Shown: piece by piece, positions 1 through 7,876 of the stretch
Layout of the letters: the number at the start of each line of letters is the position of its first letter
How positions within the stretch are numbered: position 1 is the stretch's first letter
NCBI RefSeq assembly: GCF_026965555.1
Contig: NZ_CP114040.1
Span: 6,510,001 to 6,574,000 of the forward strand
Direction: 5' to 3'
DNA: 64,000 nucleotides
Origin: Nannocystis punicea
Lineage (GTDB): Bacteria; Myxococcota_A; Polyangia; Nannocystales; Nannocystaceae
Notes under the pieces: model-generated
The model's input: the letters and a program-made list of their open reading frames with translations, nothing else
What the model was told of the DNA's origin: nothing
Database searches by the model: none
Made by a program: the position numbers and the translations under genes

Positions 1-140
1 GCCGAGGGCCGCTTGCGCCGCGCCTGCCCGTGCTGTCCCGGGGGGTAAGGTCGCTTCTCGCGCGACTTGGCGGTCAGCCCCGGGAGGTCGACGTCGAGGC
101 GGCGGAGGATGCGGAGACGGGGTCCGGTGTAACGACTCAT
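1..140 (-). CDS. rpsD: 30S ribosomal protein S4, N-terminal part (runs off the window start)
   Basis: The first 46 codons read leftward from an ATG at 140. The protein opens MSRYTGPRLRILRRL, continues DLPGLTAKSREKRPYPPGQHG and then RRKRPS, which is the classic start of S4, the small-subunit assembly protein that binds 16S rRNA. The four-Cys zinc knuckle seen near residues 9-31 of zinc-type S4 is absent, so this is the zinc-free form. The rest lies outside the window. Upstream is an unusually AT-rich region with Fur-like boxes shared with hmuT. Zinc-free S4 paralogues are often under Zur control in other bacteria; whether a second rpsD exists here cannot be seen. Confidence 0.9.
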   Translation of the reverse strand, partial: MSRYTGPRLRILRRLDVDLPGLTAKSREKRPYPPGQHGQARRKRPS

Positions 141-166
141 GGTGCGCTTCCGAGCGAGTCTCCAAC

Positions 167-181
167 TGATATCAATTTTCA
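167..181. promoter_or_regulatory. Fur-family operator-like site 1
   Basis: TGATATCAATTTTCA agrees with the 7-1-7 Fur consensus TGATAAT-N-ATTATCA at 11 of 14 informative positions. It lies in an AT-rich island within otherwise very GC-rich DNA, between the divergent rpsD and hmuT starts. An 11-mer, ATTTTCAAAAT, is shared exactly with site 2. Fur (iron) fits the heme genes to the right; Zur would fit zinc-free rpsD to the left. Confidence 0.5.
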
Positions 182-251
182 AAATCACATGTCAAGCCCA
201 ACTCCCGCCCTGTGGGCGCGGGTCTAGGAGGATCACTCACGAAATTAACTT

Positions 252-266
252 TGATTTGCATTTTCA
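252..266. promoter_or_regulatory. Fur-family operator-like site 2
   Basis: TGATTTGCATTTTCA matches the 7-1-7 Fur consensus at about 11 positions and carries the same ATTTTCAAAAT core as site 1, 85 bp away. It lies 60-75 bp upstream of the hmuT start, a sensible operator position. Assignment to a particular Fur-family regulator is inference. Confidence 0.5.
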
Positions 267-325
267 AAATATGGTAGCCACGATCCTGGACCGACCGCTC
301 CGCGGTGTCATCGGCCTGGATCTGC

Positions 326-1234
326 ATGCCCGCCCCGACCGTCCTCCGCTCGCTCGTCCTCGCAGTCGCCCTGGCCCCGGCCTGTGCTGTCCCCGGGGAC
401 AGCCCCGCTCCCGCCGCCCAGGCGGCCGAGGTGACCGCCCCGCAGCGGATCGTCACCCTCGGCAACTCGATCACCGAGGCAGTGTTCGCGCTCGGGGCCG
501 GCGACAGGGTCGTCGGCGTCGACCTCTCGAGCCTCTATCCCGACGCCGCGGCCGCCCTCCCGCGGGTCGGCTACTACCGCCAGTTCTCCGCCGAGGGCGT
601 GCTCGGCCTGCGTCCCGACCTCGTCCTCGCCAGCAGCGAAGCCGGCCCGGCCGCCGCGCTCGAGCAGGTCCGCGGCGCCGGCGTCCGCCTCGAGCTGGTT
701 CCGGCCGGCGAGAACCTCGACGCCGCCCGCGGCAACATCACCGCAGTGGCCGCCGCGCTCGGCCGGCCGGAAGCGGCGGCCGAGGTGCTCGCCGCGCTCG
801 CGGCCGACCTGGCCGAGGCCGACCGCCTGCGCGCCCGCGTCACCTCCCGACCGCGGGTCCTCTTCGTCTACGCCCGCGGACCCGGCCGCCTGCTCGTCGC
901 CGGCCGCGACACCACCGGCGCCGAGCTCGTGCGCCTCGCCGCCGCCGAGAACGCCGGCGACGCCCTCACCGGCATGAAGCCGTGGAGCGCCGAGGCGGTC
1001 GTCGCTGCCGCCCCCGACGTCGTCGTCCTGCCGACGCGCGGCCTCGAGAGCCTCGGCGGCGTCCCCGGCCTGCTCGCCCTCCCCGGCCTGGCCGAGACCC
1101 CCGCCGGCCGCGCCCAGCGCGTGGTCGCCATCGACGACCTCAAGCTGCTCGGCTTCGGCCCCCGGATCGGCCAGGGCGTCCGCGAGCTGCTGGTGTCCCT
1201 CCACCCCGAGCTCGGCGAAGGAGCGGCCCCGTGA
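326..1234 (+). CDS. hmuT: Periplasmic heme-binding protein of the HmuTUV ABC transporter
   Basis: A 302-residue substrate-binding protein of the cluster A-II (FecB/BtuF-like) fold that would hand heme to the HmuU permease. The mature N-terminus reads RIVTLGNSITEAVFALGAG then VVGVD, the family opening, followed by VGYYRQFSAEG and a C-terminal half with TTGAELVRLA and GMKPWSAEAV. The signal sequence VLRSLVLAVALAPAC may be a lipoprotein type (Cys at the end of the hydrophobic run). ATG 326 is preferred to an in-frame GTG at 305 because it starts directly before the signal peptide. It is first in the hmuT-U-V-Y cluster, behind two Fur-like boxes. Confidence 0.88.
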   Translation: MPAPTVLRSLVLAVALAPACAVPGDSPAPAAQAAEVTAPQRIVTLGNSITEAVFALGAGDRVVGVDLSSLYPDAAAALPRVGYYRQFSAEGVLGLRPDLVLASSEAGPAAALEQVRGAGVRLELVPAGENLDAARGNITAVAAALGRPEAAAEVLAALAADLAEADRLRARVTSRPRVLFVYARGPGRLLVAGRDTTGAELVRLAAAENAGDALTGMKPWSAEAVVAAAPDVVVLPTRGLESLGGVPGLLALPGLAETPAGRAQRVVAIDDLKLLGFGPRIGQGVRELLVSLHPELGEGAAP

Positions 1235-1236
1235 GA

Positions 1237-1300
1237 CCTGTCCGTTCGCACATGTCCTCGAACGCAGGCACACCTGTCCGTTCGCGCATGTCCTCGCAGG
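1237..1300. repeat. 14-nt-phased hairpin array behind hmuT
   Basis: CCTG at 1237, CATG at 1251 and CAGG at 1265 are exactly 14 nt apart, then CCTG at 1273 and CATG at 1287 repeat the pitch. It begins 2 nt after the hmuT stop codon and fills the start of the hmuT-hmuU gap. The spacers begin TCCGTTCG or TCCTCG, shared with other loci. Confidence 0.75.
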
Positions 1301-1388
1301 CAGACGCGTCACGCGCCCGCTCCGGCCGTCCCCGCTCGTCCCCGTTCGTCCCGGCAGCGCCCCGCCCGTCCCCGACCGGAGCGCCCGT

Positions 1389-2441
1389 GTGACGCCTGTC
1401 CAGGCGAGCATGTCCGCCGGGACAGCTCGGCGCGTCCGCCCGGTCTTGCTGGGCCTCGCCGTCCTCGTCGCTCTCGGCGTCCTGCTCGAGCTGGCCGTCG
1501 GCGCCGCCCCCCTCGACCTCCCGCACGCGGTCGCCTGCCTGTTCGCCCCCGACGCCGGCTGCGACCCCGGCGATCGCTACATCCTCACCGCCTTGCGCCT
1601 GCCGCGGGCTCTCGGCGCAGTCGTCGTCGGCGCCGGCCTGGCGGTCGCCGGCTGTGCCATGCAGGGCCTGTTCCGCAACCCGCTGGCCGACCCGAGCCTC
1701 GTCGGCATCAGCAGCGGAGCCGCGCTCGGGGCCGGCCTGGCCATCGCCCTCGACCGCCTCCTGCCGGTTCTACCCGGCGGCTTCACCCAGCCCGTCCTCG
1801 CCTTCGCCGGCGGGCTCGCGGCCACCTGGGTCGTCCACGCCCTCGCGCGCGTGCGCGGCCAGACCTCCGTCGTCGGCCTGCTCCTCGCCGGCATCGCCGT
1901 CAGCGCCCTCGCCGGCTCCGCCATCGGCCTGCTGGGCTACCTCGCCGACGATCGCCAGCTGCGCGACCTCAGCCTGTGGCTGCTCGGCGGCCTCGGCGGC
2001 CTCACCCGCGACGTCGTCCTCATCCTCGTCCCGCTCGTCACCCTCGCCGGCGTCCTCCTGTGGCGCCGCGCCCGCGACCTCGACGCGCTCCTCCTCGGCG
2101 AGGCCGAGGCTTTCCACCTCGGCGTCGACGTCGAGCGCCTGCGCCGGCGGGTGATCGCCGAGGTCGCCCTCGCCGTCGGCGTCTGCGTCGCCTTCACCGG
2201 CATCATCGGCTTCGTTGGCCTGGTCGTCCCGCACCTGCTGCGCGGCCTCGTCGGTCCGCGACACCGCGTCCTCGTCCCCGCCGCCGCGCTCGGGGGCGCC
2301 GCCCTGATGCTGTTCGCCGACGCCGCCGCCCGCACGATCCTCGCCCCCGCCGAGCTGCCCGTCGGGATCCTGACCTCCCTCCTCGGCGCCCCCGTGTTCC
2401 TCGCCCTGCTCTCGCGCGTGCGCGCCACGGAGCTTTCATGA
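1389..2441 (+). CDS. hmuU: Heme ABC transporter permease (FecCD family)
   Basis: A 350-residue polytopic inner-membrane permease that would carry heme from HmuT to the cytoplasm. Characteristic FecCD segments are visible: RLPRALGAVVVGAGLAVAG, MQGLFRNPLADPSLVGISSG, WLLGGLGGLTRD, LGVDVERLRRRVI and the C-terminal FTGIIGFVGLVVPHLLRGLVG and ILTSLLGAPVFLALL. GTG 1389 has a GGAG 7 nt upstream; ATG 1410 is the alternative. The first codons overlap a phased hairpin array (CCTG 1395, CATG 1409, CAGC 1423), so the extreme N-terminus is repeat-derived. Downstream, an unusual gap of over 700 bp separates it from the ATPase gene. Confidence 0.9.
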   Translation: MTPVQASMSAGTARRVRPVLLGLAVLVALGVLLELAVGAAPLDLPHAVACLFAPDAGCDPGDRYILTALRLPRALGAVVVGAGLAVAGCAMQGLFRNPLADPSLVGISSGAALGAGLAIALDRLLPVLPGGFTQPVLAFAGGLAATWVVHALARVRGQTSVVGLLLAGIAVSALAGSAIGLLGYLADDRQLRDLSLWLLGGLGGLTRDVVLILVPLVTLAGVLLWRRARDLDALLLGEAEAFHLGVDVERLRRRVIAEVALAVGVCVAFTGIIGFVGLVVPHLLRGLVGPRHRVLVPAAALGGAALMLFADAAARTILAPAELPVGILTSLLGAPVFLALLSRVRATELS

Positions 2442-3159
2442 GCTTCGTAAAAAATCATTCAATGTCGTCATCTTACGTCGACATACCGAATGCTCTAAGT
2501 AAACACGGAAGCCTCTTCATCGGCCGCCCAGAGCCTGCCCCTAAAGCCAGGTTCGCGCGCCCCGCACCACCCGGCTCGCGTGGACCTCGCGGTCGCAACC
2601 TGTCCCGAAAACCACACGCCGTCACTCTCCCCGCGGAGGGTCTCGACGGAGCGCACTGCCGGCGGACCGCAACCCCGGGCGCCGACAGCCCTGCTCCACC
2701 GCACTCCCGCCCGGCCGCCCTCCTCCTGGCTCTGCCTGCGCTCCTCTGCGCCCCGTCCCGCGATGACCCTGCTCGACCGCAATCCCGCTGGGTCCTCCCG
2801 TTCGCGCCACTCCGCGTGCCCCTGTTTGCCGAGGATCCTGCTCACGCGCGCTCTCGCTGGCCCCAAACCTCAGAGGCGCCCCTTGAGCCTCTCTGCGCCC
2901 CCTCATGTGCCCACAACTCTGCTCGCCTGCGATCTCGGCGAGCCGCACCGACCGAGCCTTCGCCGGCTCTTCGCCGGGCCGCGGAAGATGCAGCTCATCA
3001 AGTTGATGCAAGCATCGCCACCAACCTCTCGCAGAGTCAAAGTTTTCTAGACTATATCAAGCGAATCATCGCGCTCCCCGATCGACAGAACGCGCGCATG
3101 GACCTCGCGCCACCTGTCCCGAGAGCCATGCCCTCGCCCGCCTCACGACCGGAGGTCGC
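2442..3159. repeat. Gap inside the hmu cluster with degenerate ~70-80 bp tandem repeats
   Basis: No convincing gene. From 2691 a degenerate unit beginning CTGCTC recurs at 2691, 2769, 2838 and 2919 (spacings 78, 69 and 81), with shared sub-blocks such as CTCTGCGCCCC. The ends, about 2440-2520 and 3000-3070, are much richer in A/T than the surroundings and could hold a terminator region and a second promoter for hmuV. A GGAGG stands just before the hmuV ATG. Confidence 0.5.
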
Positions 3160-3969
3160 ATGAGCCTCGTCGCTGCGCGGGTCACCGTCGACGTCCGCGG
3201 CGCAGTCCTGCTGCGCGACCTCTCCCTCGCCGCCGAGTGCGCGCGGGTGCTCGCCGTCGTCGGTCCGAGCGGGGCTGGCAAGTCGACCCTCTTGCGGGTG
3301 TGGGCGGGCGAGCAGAGGGCCAGCGCCGGCCACCTGACCTTCGACGGCAGCCCGATCGGCCAGCTCCACCCCACCGCGCTCGCGCGCATACGGGCCGTCC
3401 TGCCCCAGGCGACGGCCCTGCGCTTCCCGCTCACCGCCCTCGAGGTCGCCACCCTCGGCCGTCTCCCGCATCCCGGGCGGGGCGAGACCCGGCGCGACCG
3501 CGACATCGCCTGGGCCGCCCTGGAGCTGGCCGAGGTCGCGCACCTCGCCGACCGCCTCGCCCCGACCCTCTCCGGCGGCGAGCAGCAGCGCGTCCAGCTC
3601 GCCCGCGTCCTCGCCCAGATCTGGGAGCCCACGCCCGAGCACCCGCGCCGCTACCTCCTCCTCGACGAGCCGACCGCCAACCTCGATCCCGGCCACGCCG
3701 TCCGGATCCTCGCCCGCCTGCGCCAGTTCGTCCGCGCCACCGACACCGCCCTGGTCCTCGTCGTCCACGACCTCGGCGCCGCCAGCCAGTGCGCCGACGA
3801 CCTCGCCCTGCTGCACGCCGGCCGCTGCGTCGCCCACGGCGACCCCGCCGACGTCCTCACCCCCGAGCGCCTCCACGAGTGCTTCGGCGCGCGCTTCGAT
3901 CTCGTGCCGGCCCCCGCCGGCCGCGGCTTCGCCGTCCTCCCGCGCCCACCCGACGACCTCCACCCCTGA
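3160..3969 (+). CDS. hmuV: Heme ABC transporter ATP-binding protein
   Basis: A 269-residue ABC ATPase that energises heme import. Walker A is GPSGAGKST (about residue 33), the signature LSGGEQQRVQLARVLAQ is followed by the HmuV-typical insertion (IWEPTPEHPRRY), Walker B is LLLDEPTANLD, and the H-loop His lies in VVHDLG. Length is normal for HmuV. ATG 3160 has a GGAGG Shine-Dalgarno 5 nt upstream. It is separated from hmuU by 718 bp of repeats but is followed closely by hmuY, so it may be transcribed with the latter. Confidence 0.92.
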   Translation: MSLVAARVTVDVRGAVLLRDLSLAAECARVLAVVGPSGAGKSTLLRVWAGEQRASAGHLTFDGSPIGQLHPTALARIRAVLPQATALRFPLTALEVATLGRLPHPGRGETRRDRDIAWAALELAEVAHLADRLAPTLSGGEQQRVQLARVLAQIWEPTPEHPRRYLLLDEPTANLDPGHAVRILARLRQFVRATDTALVLVVHDLGAASQCADDLALLHAGRCVAHGDPADVLTPERLHECFGARFDLVPAPAGRGFAVLPRPPDDLHP

Positions 3970-3984
3970 CCCGCGACCGCCGCA

Positions 3985-4118
3985 CCTGTCCTCGAGAACT
4001 TGTCCAAACGTTCAGCTCTCTCCGGGCCGCCCCTGTCCCTCGGGACTTGACCAAAAGTTCAGCCCCACCCCGCACCGAGCACCGCCCATGTCCTTCACGA
4101 CCTGTCCCAAAATACACC
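3985..4118. repeat. 14-nt-phased hairpin arrays spanning the hmuY start
   Basis: Two near-copies of CCTG-N10-CTTG-N10-CAGC start at 3985 and 4032, each on an exact 14-nt pitch. A third run, CATG 4087, CCTG 4101 and CACC 4115, contains the hmuY start codon, whose ATG is the inner part of CATG 4087. The first residues of HmuY (MSFTTCP) are therefore repeat-encoded. Confidence 0.75.
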
Positions 4119-4984
4119 TTGTTCTCTTCGCCATCCTCGTCGCTTGCGGCGACTCGAGCGCGGCGCTCGATGCCGACAGCGACGCCGGCTCCGGCACCGG
4201 GACCGCCGCCGGCAACGATGCCGCCAGCGGCAACGGCGGCAGCGACACCGAGGCCGATCCCGGCACCACCGCCGGCGCACCCACCACCGCCGATTCCGGC
4301 ACCCCCGACGGCACCACCGACTCGATCGATCCGGACGCCTGCCCGCTCGTCACCGTCCCGTGCATCGACGCCGCGATCCAGGACCTCTCCCTTCACGACG
4401 ACAAGGTCAGCGACGCCGAGGTGAGCAACGAGCGAGACGACGCCGACTGGGTCTCGCGGGTCGACGCCTCCGCCGGCGGGACCATGGGGGCCGCGCAGAA
4501 CCCCTGGGTCTACCTCCGCTTCACCGACGACGGCCTCGAGCGGGTCGACCTCGACGACGTCGCCGCGCTCGAGAGCGGCGCCTGGGACATCGCCGCCAAG
4601 CGCTACGGGATCCGGGCCAACAGCGGCAGCTCCGGCCCGTCGTGCGTCACCGTCGCCGCGCCCGCCGGCGACTACGCCGGCCTCGACGCTGCCCCGCCCG
4701 ACGCCGAGTTCGCCCCCGAGCACTACTACGACGACGCCTGCGCCCTCCAGGAGGACGGCTCCGGCCTGCCCGGCAGCCCTGCCTATCGCATGGCCGGCTG
4801 GTGGGGCTACACCGGCTGCGTCACCACCACCGGCTTCCCCTTCGCCCTGCGCCTCGCCGACGGCCGGACCGTCAAGCTCGTCGTCGAGGCCTATTACGAG
4901 CAAGGCCAGGCCGACTGCAACGACAACGGCACCATGGGTATCGGCGCCGCCCTCATGACCTGGCGCTGGAGCTTCCTCCCGTGA
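4088..4984 (+). CDS. hmuY: HmuY-family heme-binding lipoprotein
   Basis: A 298-residue secreted lipoprotein. The signal peptide ends in LVACGDS (lipobox). A Thr/Gly/Asp-rich linker (about residues 25-85) tethers a C-terminal HmuY-like domain with ESGAWDIAAKRYGIRANSG, YRMAGWWGYTG and ADGRTVKLVVEAYY, all characteristic of the family, which strips heme from host proteins and passes it to an outer-membrane receptor. No receptor gene is adjacent. The stop codon overlaps the next start (GTGA), implying translational coupling with the protease downstream. Confidence 0.87.
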   Translation: MSFTTCPKIHLVLFAILVACGDSSAALDADSDAGSGTGTAAGNDAASGNGGSDTEADPGTTAGAPTTADSGTPDGTTDSIDPDACPLVTVPCIDAAIQDLSLHDDKVSDAEVSNERDDADWVSRVDASAGGTMGAAQNPWVYLRFTDDGLERVDLDDVAALESGAWDIAAKRYGIRANSGSSGPSCVTVAAPAGDYAGLDAAPPDAEFAPEHYYDDACALQEDGSGLPGSPAYRMAGWWGYTGCVTTTGFPFALRLADGRTVKLVVEAYYEQGQADCNDNGTMGIGAALMTWRWSFLP

Positions 4985-6558
4985 ACCCGCGCGGCCCAGC
5001 GCAGCCCGACGTCGCCGCTGCACGCGACGCGGCGCTCGCCGATCACGCAGGCCGGCCCCCGCGCTCCGCGACACCCGCGAGCAGCCGCGTCGAGCGCCTC
5101 ATCCACGCCCGTCCCATACTCGCCCTCGCCTCGCTCACGGCGCTCCTGCTCCTCCCCCGCGTCGCCCACGCCGAGCGGCCGACCGAGGGCGGCCTCTGGC
5201 CGTATGACCCAAAGGACATCCTCGCCGCCTACGATCACCCGGGCGGTGCTCTACGCGTCCACTACAGCGTCGACGGGCCGAGCGTCGTCCCGCTCGCCGA
5301 CCTCGACGCCGACGGCGTCCCCGACTACGTCACCCTCGTCGCCGACACCGCGGCCGCCGTCCTCGACCTCTACCGCGACGAGTTCGACCTTCGGCCCCCG
5401 CGCAGCGAGGCCGAGCACGGCCTCGGCCCGCTCGGCGGCAGCGAGGCCCTCGACATCTACCTCGTCGACTTCGCCGGCGCCGCCGACGGCCACTTCGGCC
5501 ACGACGTCTGCGACCCCGACGCCTGCGCCGGCCACCTCCTGCTCGAGAACGACTTCGCCGGCTACGCCTACGCCGACCTCGGCGAGGCCGTCGACACAGT
5601 CGTCAGCCACGAGCTGTTTCACGCCGTCCAGGCCGCCTACGTCGTCGACCCTCCCGTGTGGTTCTCCGAGGGCACCGCGGTGTGGGCCGAGCGGGCCTAT
5701 CGCCCCGACTCGCGCGACTTCCTGCGCCTGTGCGACGCCTATCTCGCCGACACCGGCCGCTCCCTCTACAAGCCGCCTGCCGGCCCCGTCCCGGCCTTCG
5801 CCTACGGCACTGCGCTGTGGTGGGACTTCCTGATCGACCGCCACGGCCCCGAGCTCGCCGACGCTCTCCTGCAGATCGCCGGCGCGCCCGACCTGCCCGC
5901 GGCGATCGCCGACCTCCTCCTCGGCCGCGCCGACGACCTGCGCGCCGCCTGGCTCGAGTTCTCCGCCTGGAACCTCGCCACCGGCCCCCGCGCCGGCGCA
6001 CGCGACAGCTACCCCTACGCCGAACAGCTCGCCGGCGTCGTCGCCGAACAGGAAGGTTCGCCGCTCGCCGACGACGATCGCTTCTTCTCTCTGACCGCCC
6101 GCTACTACCGCCTCGAGCACCCTGGCGGCCCGTTTTGGTTCGGCCTCGCCGCTCCCGCGCCCGGCCTCCAGTTCACGCTCCAGGGGGTCGCCGGCGGCGC
6201 CGAGGACGGCCCCGTCGAACCGGCGCAGATCGCCTGGGACGGCCTCGATCCCGAGCCGCGGCTCCTCGCCGACCTGCCCGCGGGCGGCTACTGGCTGGCC
6301 GTCGTCAACCCTGTCCTCTCGGACATGTCGATCCAGGCCCACCTCTGCGCCGCCGCCACCCGCGACGCCCTCGCCTGCGTCGAGCCCGTCCCCGCCCCCG
6401 AGACCACCGGCGACGACGGCACCACCGGCGACAGCACCGGCGACGACGGCACCACCGAAGATCCCGACGTCCGCGAGCCCGAAGCCTGCGGCGGCTGCAG
6501 CACCGGCGGCCCCGTCTTCGCCTGGCTCCTCCCCCTGCTCCGCCGCCGTCGCCGCTGA
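4981..6558 (+). CDS. MXAN_6640-type putative zinc metalloprotease with MYXO-CTERM-like tail
   Basis: About 525 residues. GTG 4981 overlaps the hmuY stop by 4 nt. The N-terminus holds a hydrophobic signal segment (ILALASLTALLLL) ending near AHAE, after a long polar leader. VSHELFHAVQ (HExxH around residues 210-214) with WFSEGTAVWAE downstream is the gluzincin-like active site of the MXAN_6640 family. The C-terminus has a Thr/Asp linker, then CGGCSTGG, a short hydrophobic stretch and an Arg run, a MYXO-CTERM-like surface-sorting signal. Coupling to hmuY suggests, as inference, that it releases heme from proteins for HmuY. No secondary metal ligand was proven. Confidence 0.82.
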   Translation: MNPRGPAQPDVAAARDAALADHAGRPPRSATPASSRVERLIHARPILALASLTALLLLPRVAHAERPTEGGLWPYDPKDILAAYDHPGGALRVHYSVDGPSVVPLADLDADGVPDYVTLVADTAAAVLDLYRDEFDLRPPRSEAEHGLGPLGGSEALDIYLVDFAGAADGHFGHDVCDPDACAGHLLLENDFAGYAYADLGEAVDTVVSHELFHAVQAAYVVDPPVWFSEGTAVWAERAYRPDSRDFLRLCDAYLADTGRSLYKPPAGPVPAFAYGTALWWDFLIDRHGPELADALLQIAGAPDLPAAIADLLLGRADDLRAAWLEFSAWNLATGPRAGARDSYPYAEQLAGVVAEQEGSPLADDDRFFSLTARYYRLEHPGGPFWFGLAAPAPGLQFTLQGVAGGAEDGPVEPAQIAWDGLDPEPRLLADLPAGGYWLAVVNPVLSDMSIQAHLCAAATRDALACVEPVPAPETTGDDGTTGDSTGDDGTTEDPDVREPEACGGCSTGGPVFAWLLPLLRRRRR

Positions 6559-6627
6559 CCTGTCCCCGAGTTCATGCCCCATGAGCCGCCGACCTCGTCC
6601 CGCGCGCCACTCCCCGCACCGCCGCGG

Positions 6628-7081
6628 ACCTGTCCCTTCAGCCACATCGGCCGAGCCACCTGCCTCGACACGCCGACCGACTCCCACCACCGACATGTCC
6701 CTTCAACCATGTCGACCTCGAGCCCCCGAGCTCGACCCGCCGCTGGCTCCCGCCGCCTACATGTCCCTCCAACCATGTCGACCTCGAGCCCCGAGCTCGA
6801 CACGCCGCTGGCTCCCGCCGCTACATGTCCCTCCAACCATGTCGACCTCGAGCCCCCGAGCTCGAACACGCCGGCCTCCGGCGGCGACATGTCCCTTCAA
6901 CCATGTCGACCTCGAGCCCCCGAGCTCGAACACGCCGCTGGCTCCCGCCGCCTACATGTCCCTCCAACCATGTCGACCTCGCCCCCCCGACTCGACACGC
7001 CGGCCCTCCTGTCACCGACATGTCCCTCCAACCCTGTCGACCGTGAGCCCCCGAACTGCCCTCCTCGCCCGCTGCCTCACT
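6628..7081. repeat. Tandem array of 64-67 bp units with a phased hairpin core
   Basis: Seven units start at 6628 (degenerate), 6693, 6759, 6823, 6887, 6954 and 7018. Each opens with CATG-N10-CATG on a 14-nt pitch (spacer TCCCTCCAAC or TCCCTTCAAC) and continues with CGACCTCGAG and CCCCGAGCTCGA, which can fold as TCGAGC/GCTCGA. Spacings of 64, 65, 66 and 67 shift the reading frame between units, so this is not a protein repeat. The remaining ~100 bp before 7181 is unremarkable apart from GGAG before the next ATG. Confidence 0.85.
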
Positions 7082-7180
7082 CTTCGCGCGAGCGCCCGCC
7101 GCGCGAGCCCGTGACTACCACCCTCTCTGAACCTTCCTCTTCCCCGTCGCCCGCGACGGCTTTCGCCCTGGAGATCCCCG

Positions 7181-7876
7181 ATGCCCGAGATCCCCGCATT
7201 CTTGGCCGCGCGCGCCGAGGCCTGGTTCGGCCGCGCCTGTACCGTCCTCGAGACCGAGGCCCTCACCCCGCACCTGCGGCGTGTCCGCTTCGGCGGTCCG
7301 ACCCTGAAGCGGTGCGGCTGGCGGCCCGGGCACGAGGTCGAGGTGCGCGTCGGCCCTCGTGAATTTCGCCACTACACGCCGATGCGCTGGGACGACGCGC
7401 GCGGCGAGGTCGACATCCTCTTCTACTTGCACGGCCGCGGGCCCGGCAGCGCCTGGGCCGAGGCCCTGCGCGACGGCGACGGCGCTCACCTCATGGGCCC
7501 CGGCGGCCGCCTTCGCCTCGACGACGCCGCGCACCACGTCTTCCTCGGCGACGAGACCACGGCCGGCCTGTTCGCCGCCCTCGCGCGCGCCGTCCCGCCC
7601 GCCGCCGGCGTCACCGGAGCAGTCGAGGGCGACCTCCCGCCCGACCTCTTCACCGACATGGGCCTCCCGCTCGACGTCCTGCCGCGCGGCCCGACCCGGG
7701 GCGCCGCCCTGCTCGCCTGGCTCGACCGCGCCGTCACCGTCGACAGCGTCTACTACCTCGCCGGCCACGCCGAGAGCGTCGTCGCCCTGCGCCGCGCTCT
7801 CCAGCAGCAGTGGTCGATCCCCGGCCGGCGGATCCGCACCAAGGCCTACTGGAGCGACCACCGCCGCGGCCTCTAA
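7181..7876 (+). CDS. Siderophore-interacting FAD-binding protein (ferric-reductase type)
   Basis: A 231-residue cytoplasmic flavoprotein of the SIP/ViuB family. It shows the N-terminal beta-barrel FAD domain with LRRVRFGGPTL, HEVEVRVGPREFRHYTPMRW and FYLHGRGPGSAWA, and the C-terminal NAD(P)-like domain with YYLAGHAESVVALRRAL and RIRTKAYWSDHRRGL. Such enzymes reduce ferric siderophore or heme-derived iron. GGAG stands 10 nt before ATG 7181. Its place after the heme cluster fits iron use. It is sandwiched between two long hairpin-repeat arrays. Confidence 0.87.
   Translation: MPEIPAFLAARAEAWFGRACTVLETEALTPHLRRVRFGGPTLKRCGWRPGHEVEVRVGPREFRHYTPMRWDDARGEVDILFYLHGRGPGSAWAEALRDGDGAHLMGPGGRLRLDDAAHHVFLGDETTAGLFAALARAVPPAAGVTGAVEGDLPPDLFTDMGLPLDVLPRGPTRGAALLAWLDRAVTVDSVYYLAGHAESVVALRRALQQQWSIPGRRIRTKAYWSDHRRGL

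Noticed and set aside
139..1392. A 417-codon Arg/Pro-rich frame over hmuT
   Set aside because: It is an alternative-frame shadow of hmuT, whose own frame has clear family motifs and third-position GC bias.
2580..3050. A secreted 156-codon protein between hmuU and hmuV
   Set aside because: Pro/Arg/Ser-rich, no signal peptide or ribosome-binding site, and it overlies degenerate DNA repeats whose spacing is not frame-preserving.
6581..7114. A repeat protein encoded by the 64-67 bp array (MSLQPCRPRAPELE-like units)
   Set aside because: Unit lengths are not multiples of 3 overall, so the peptide motif switches frame between copies. There is no ribosome-binding site and the composition is Pro/Arg/Ser only.
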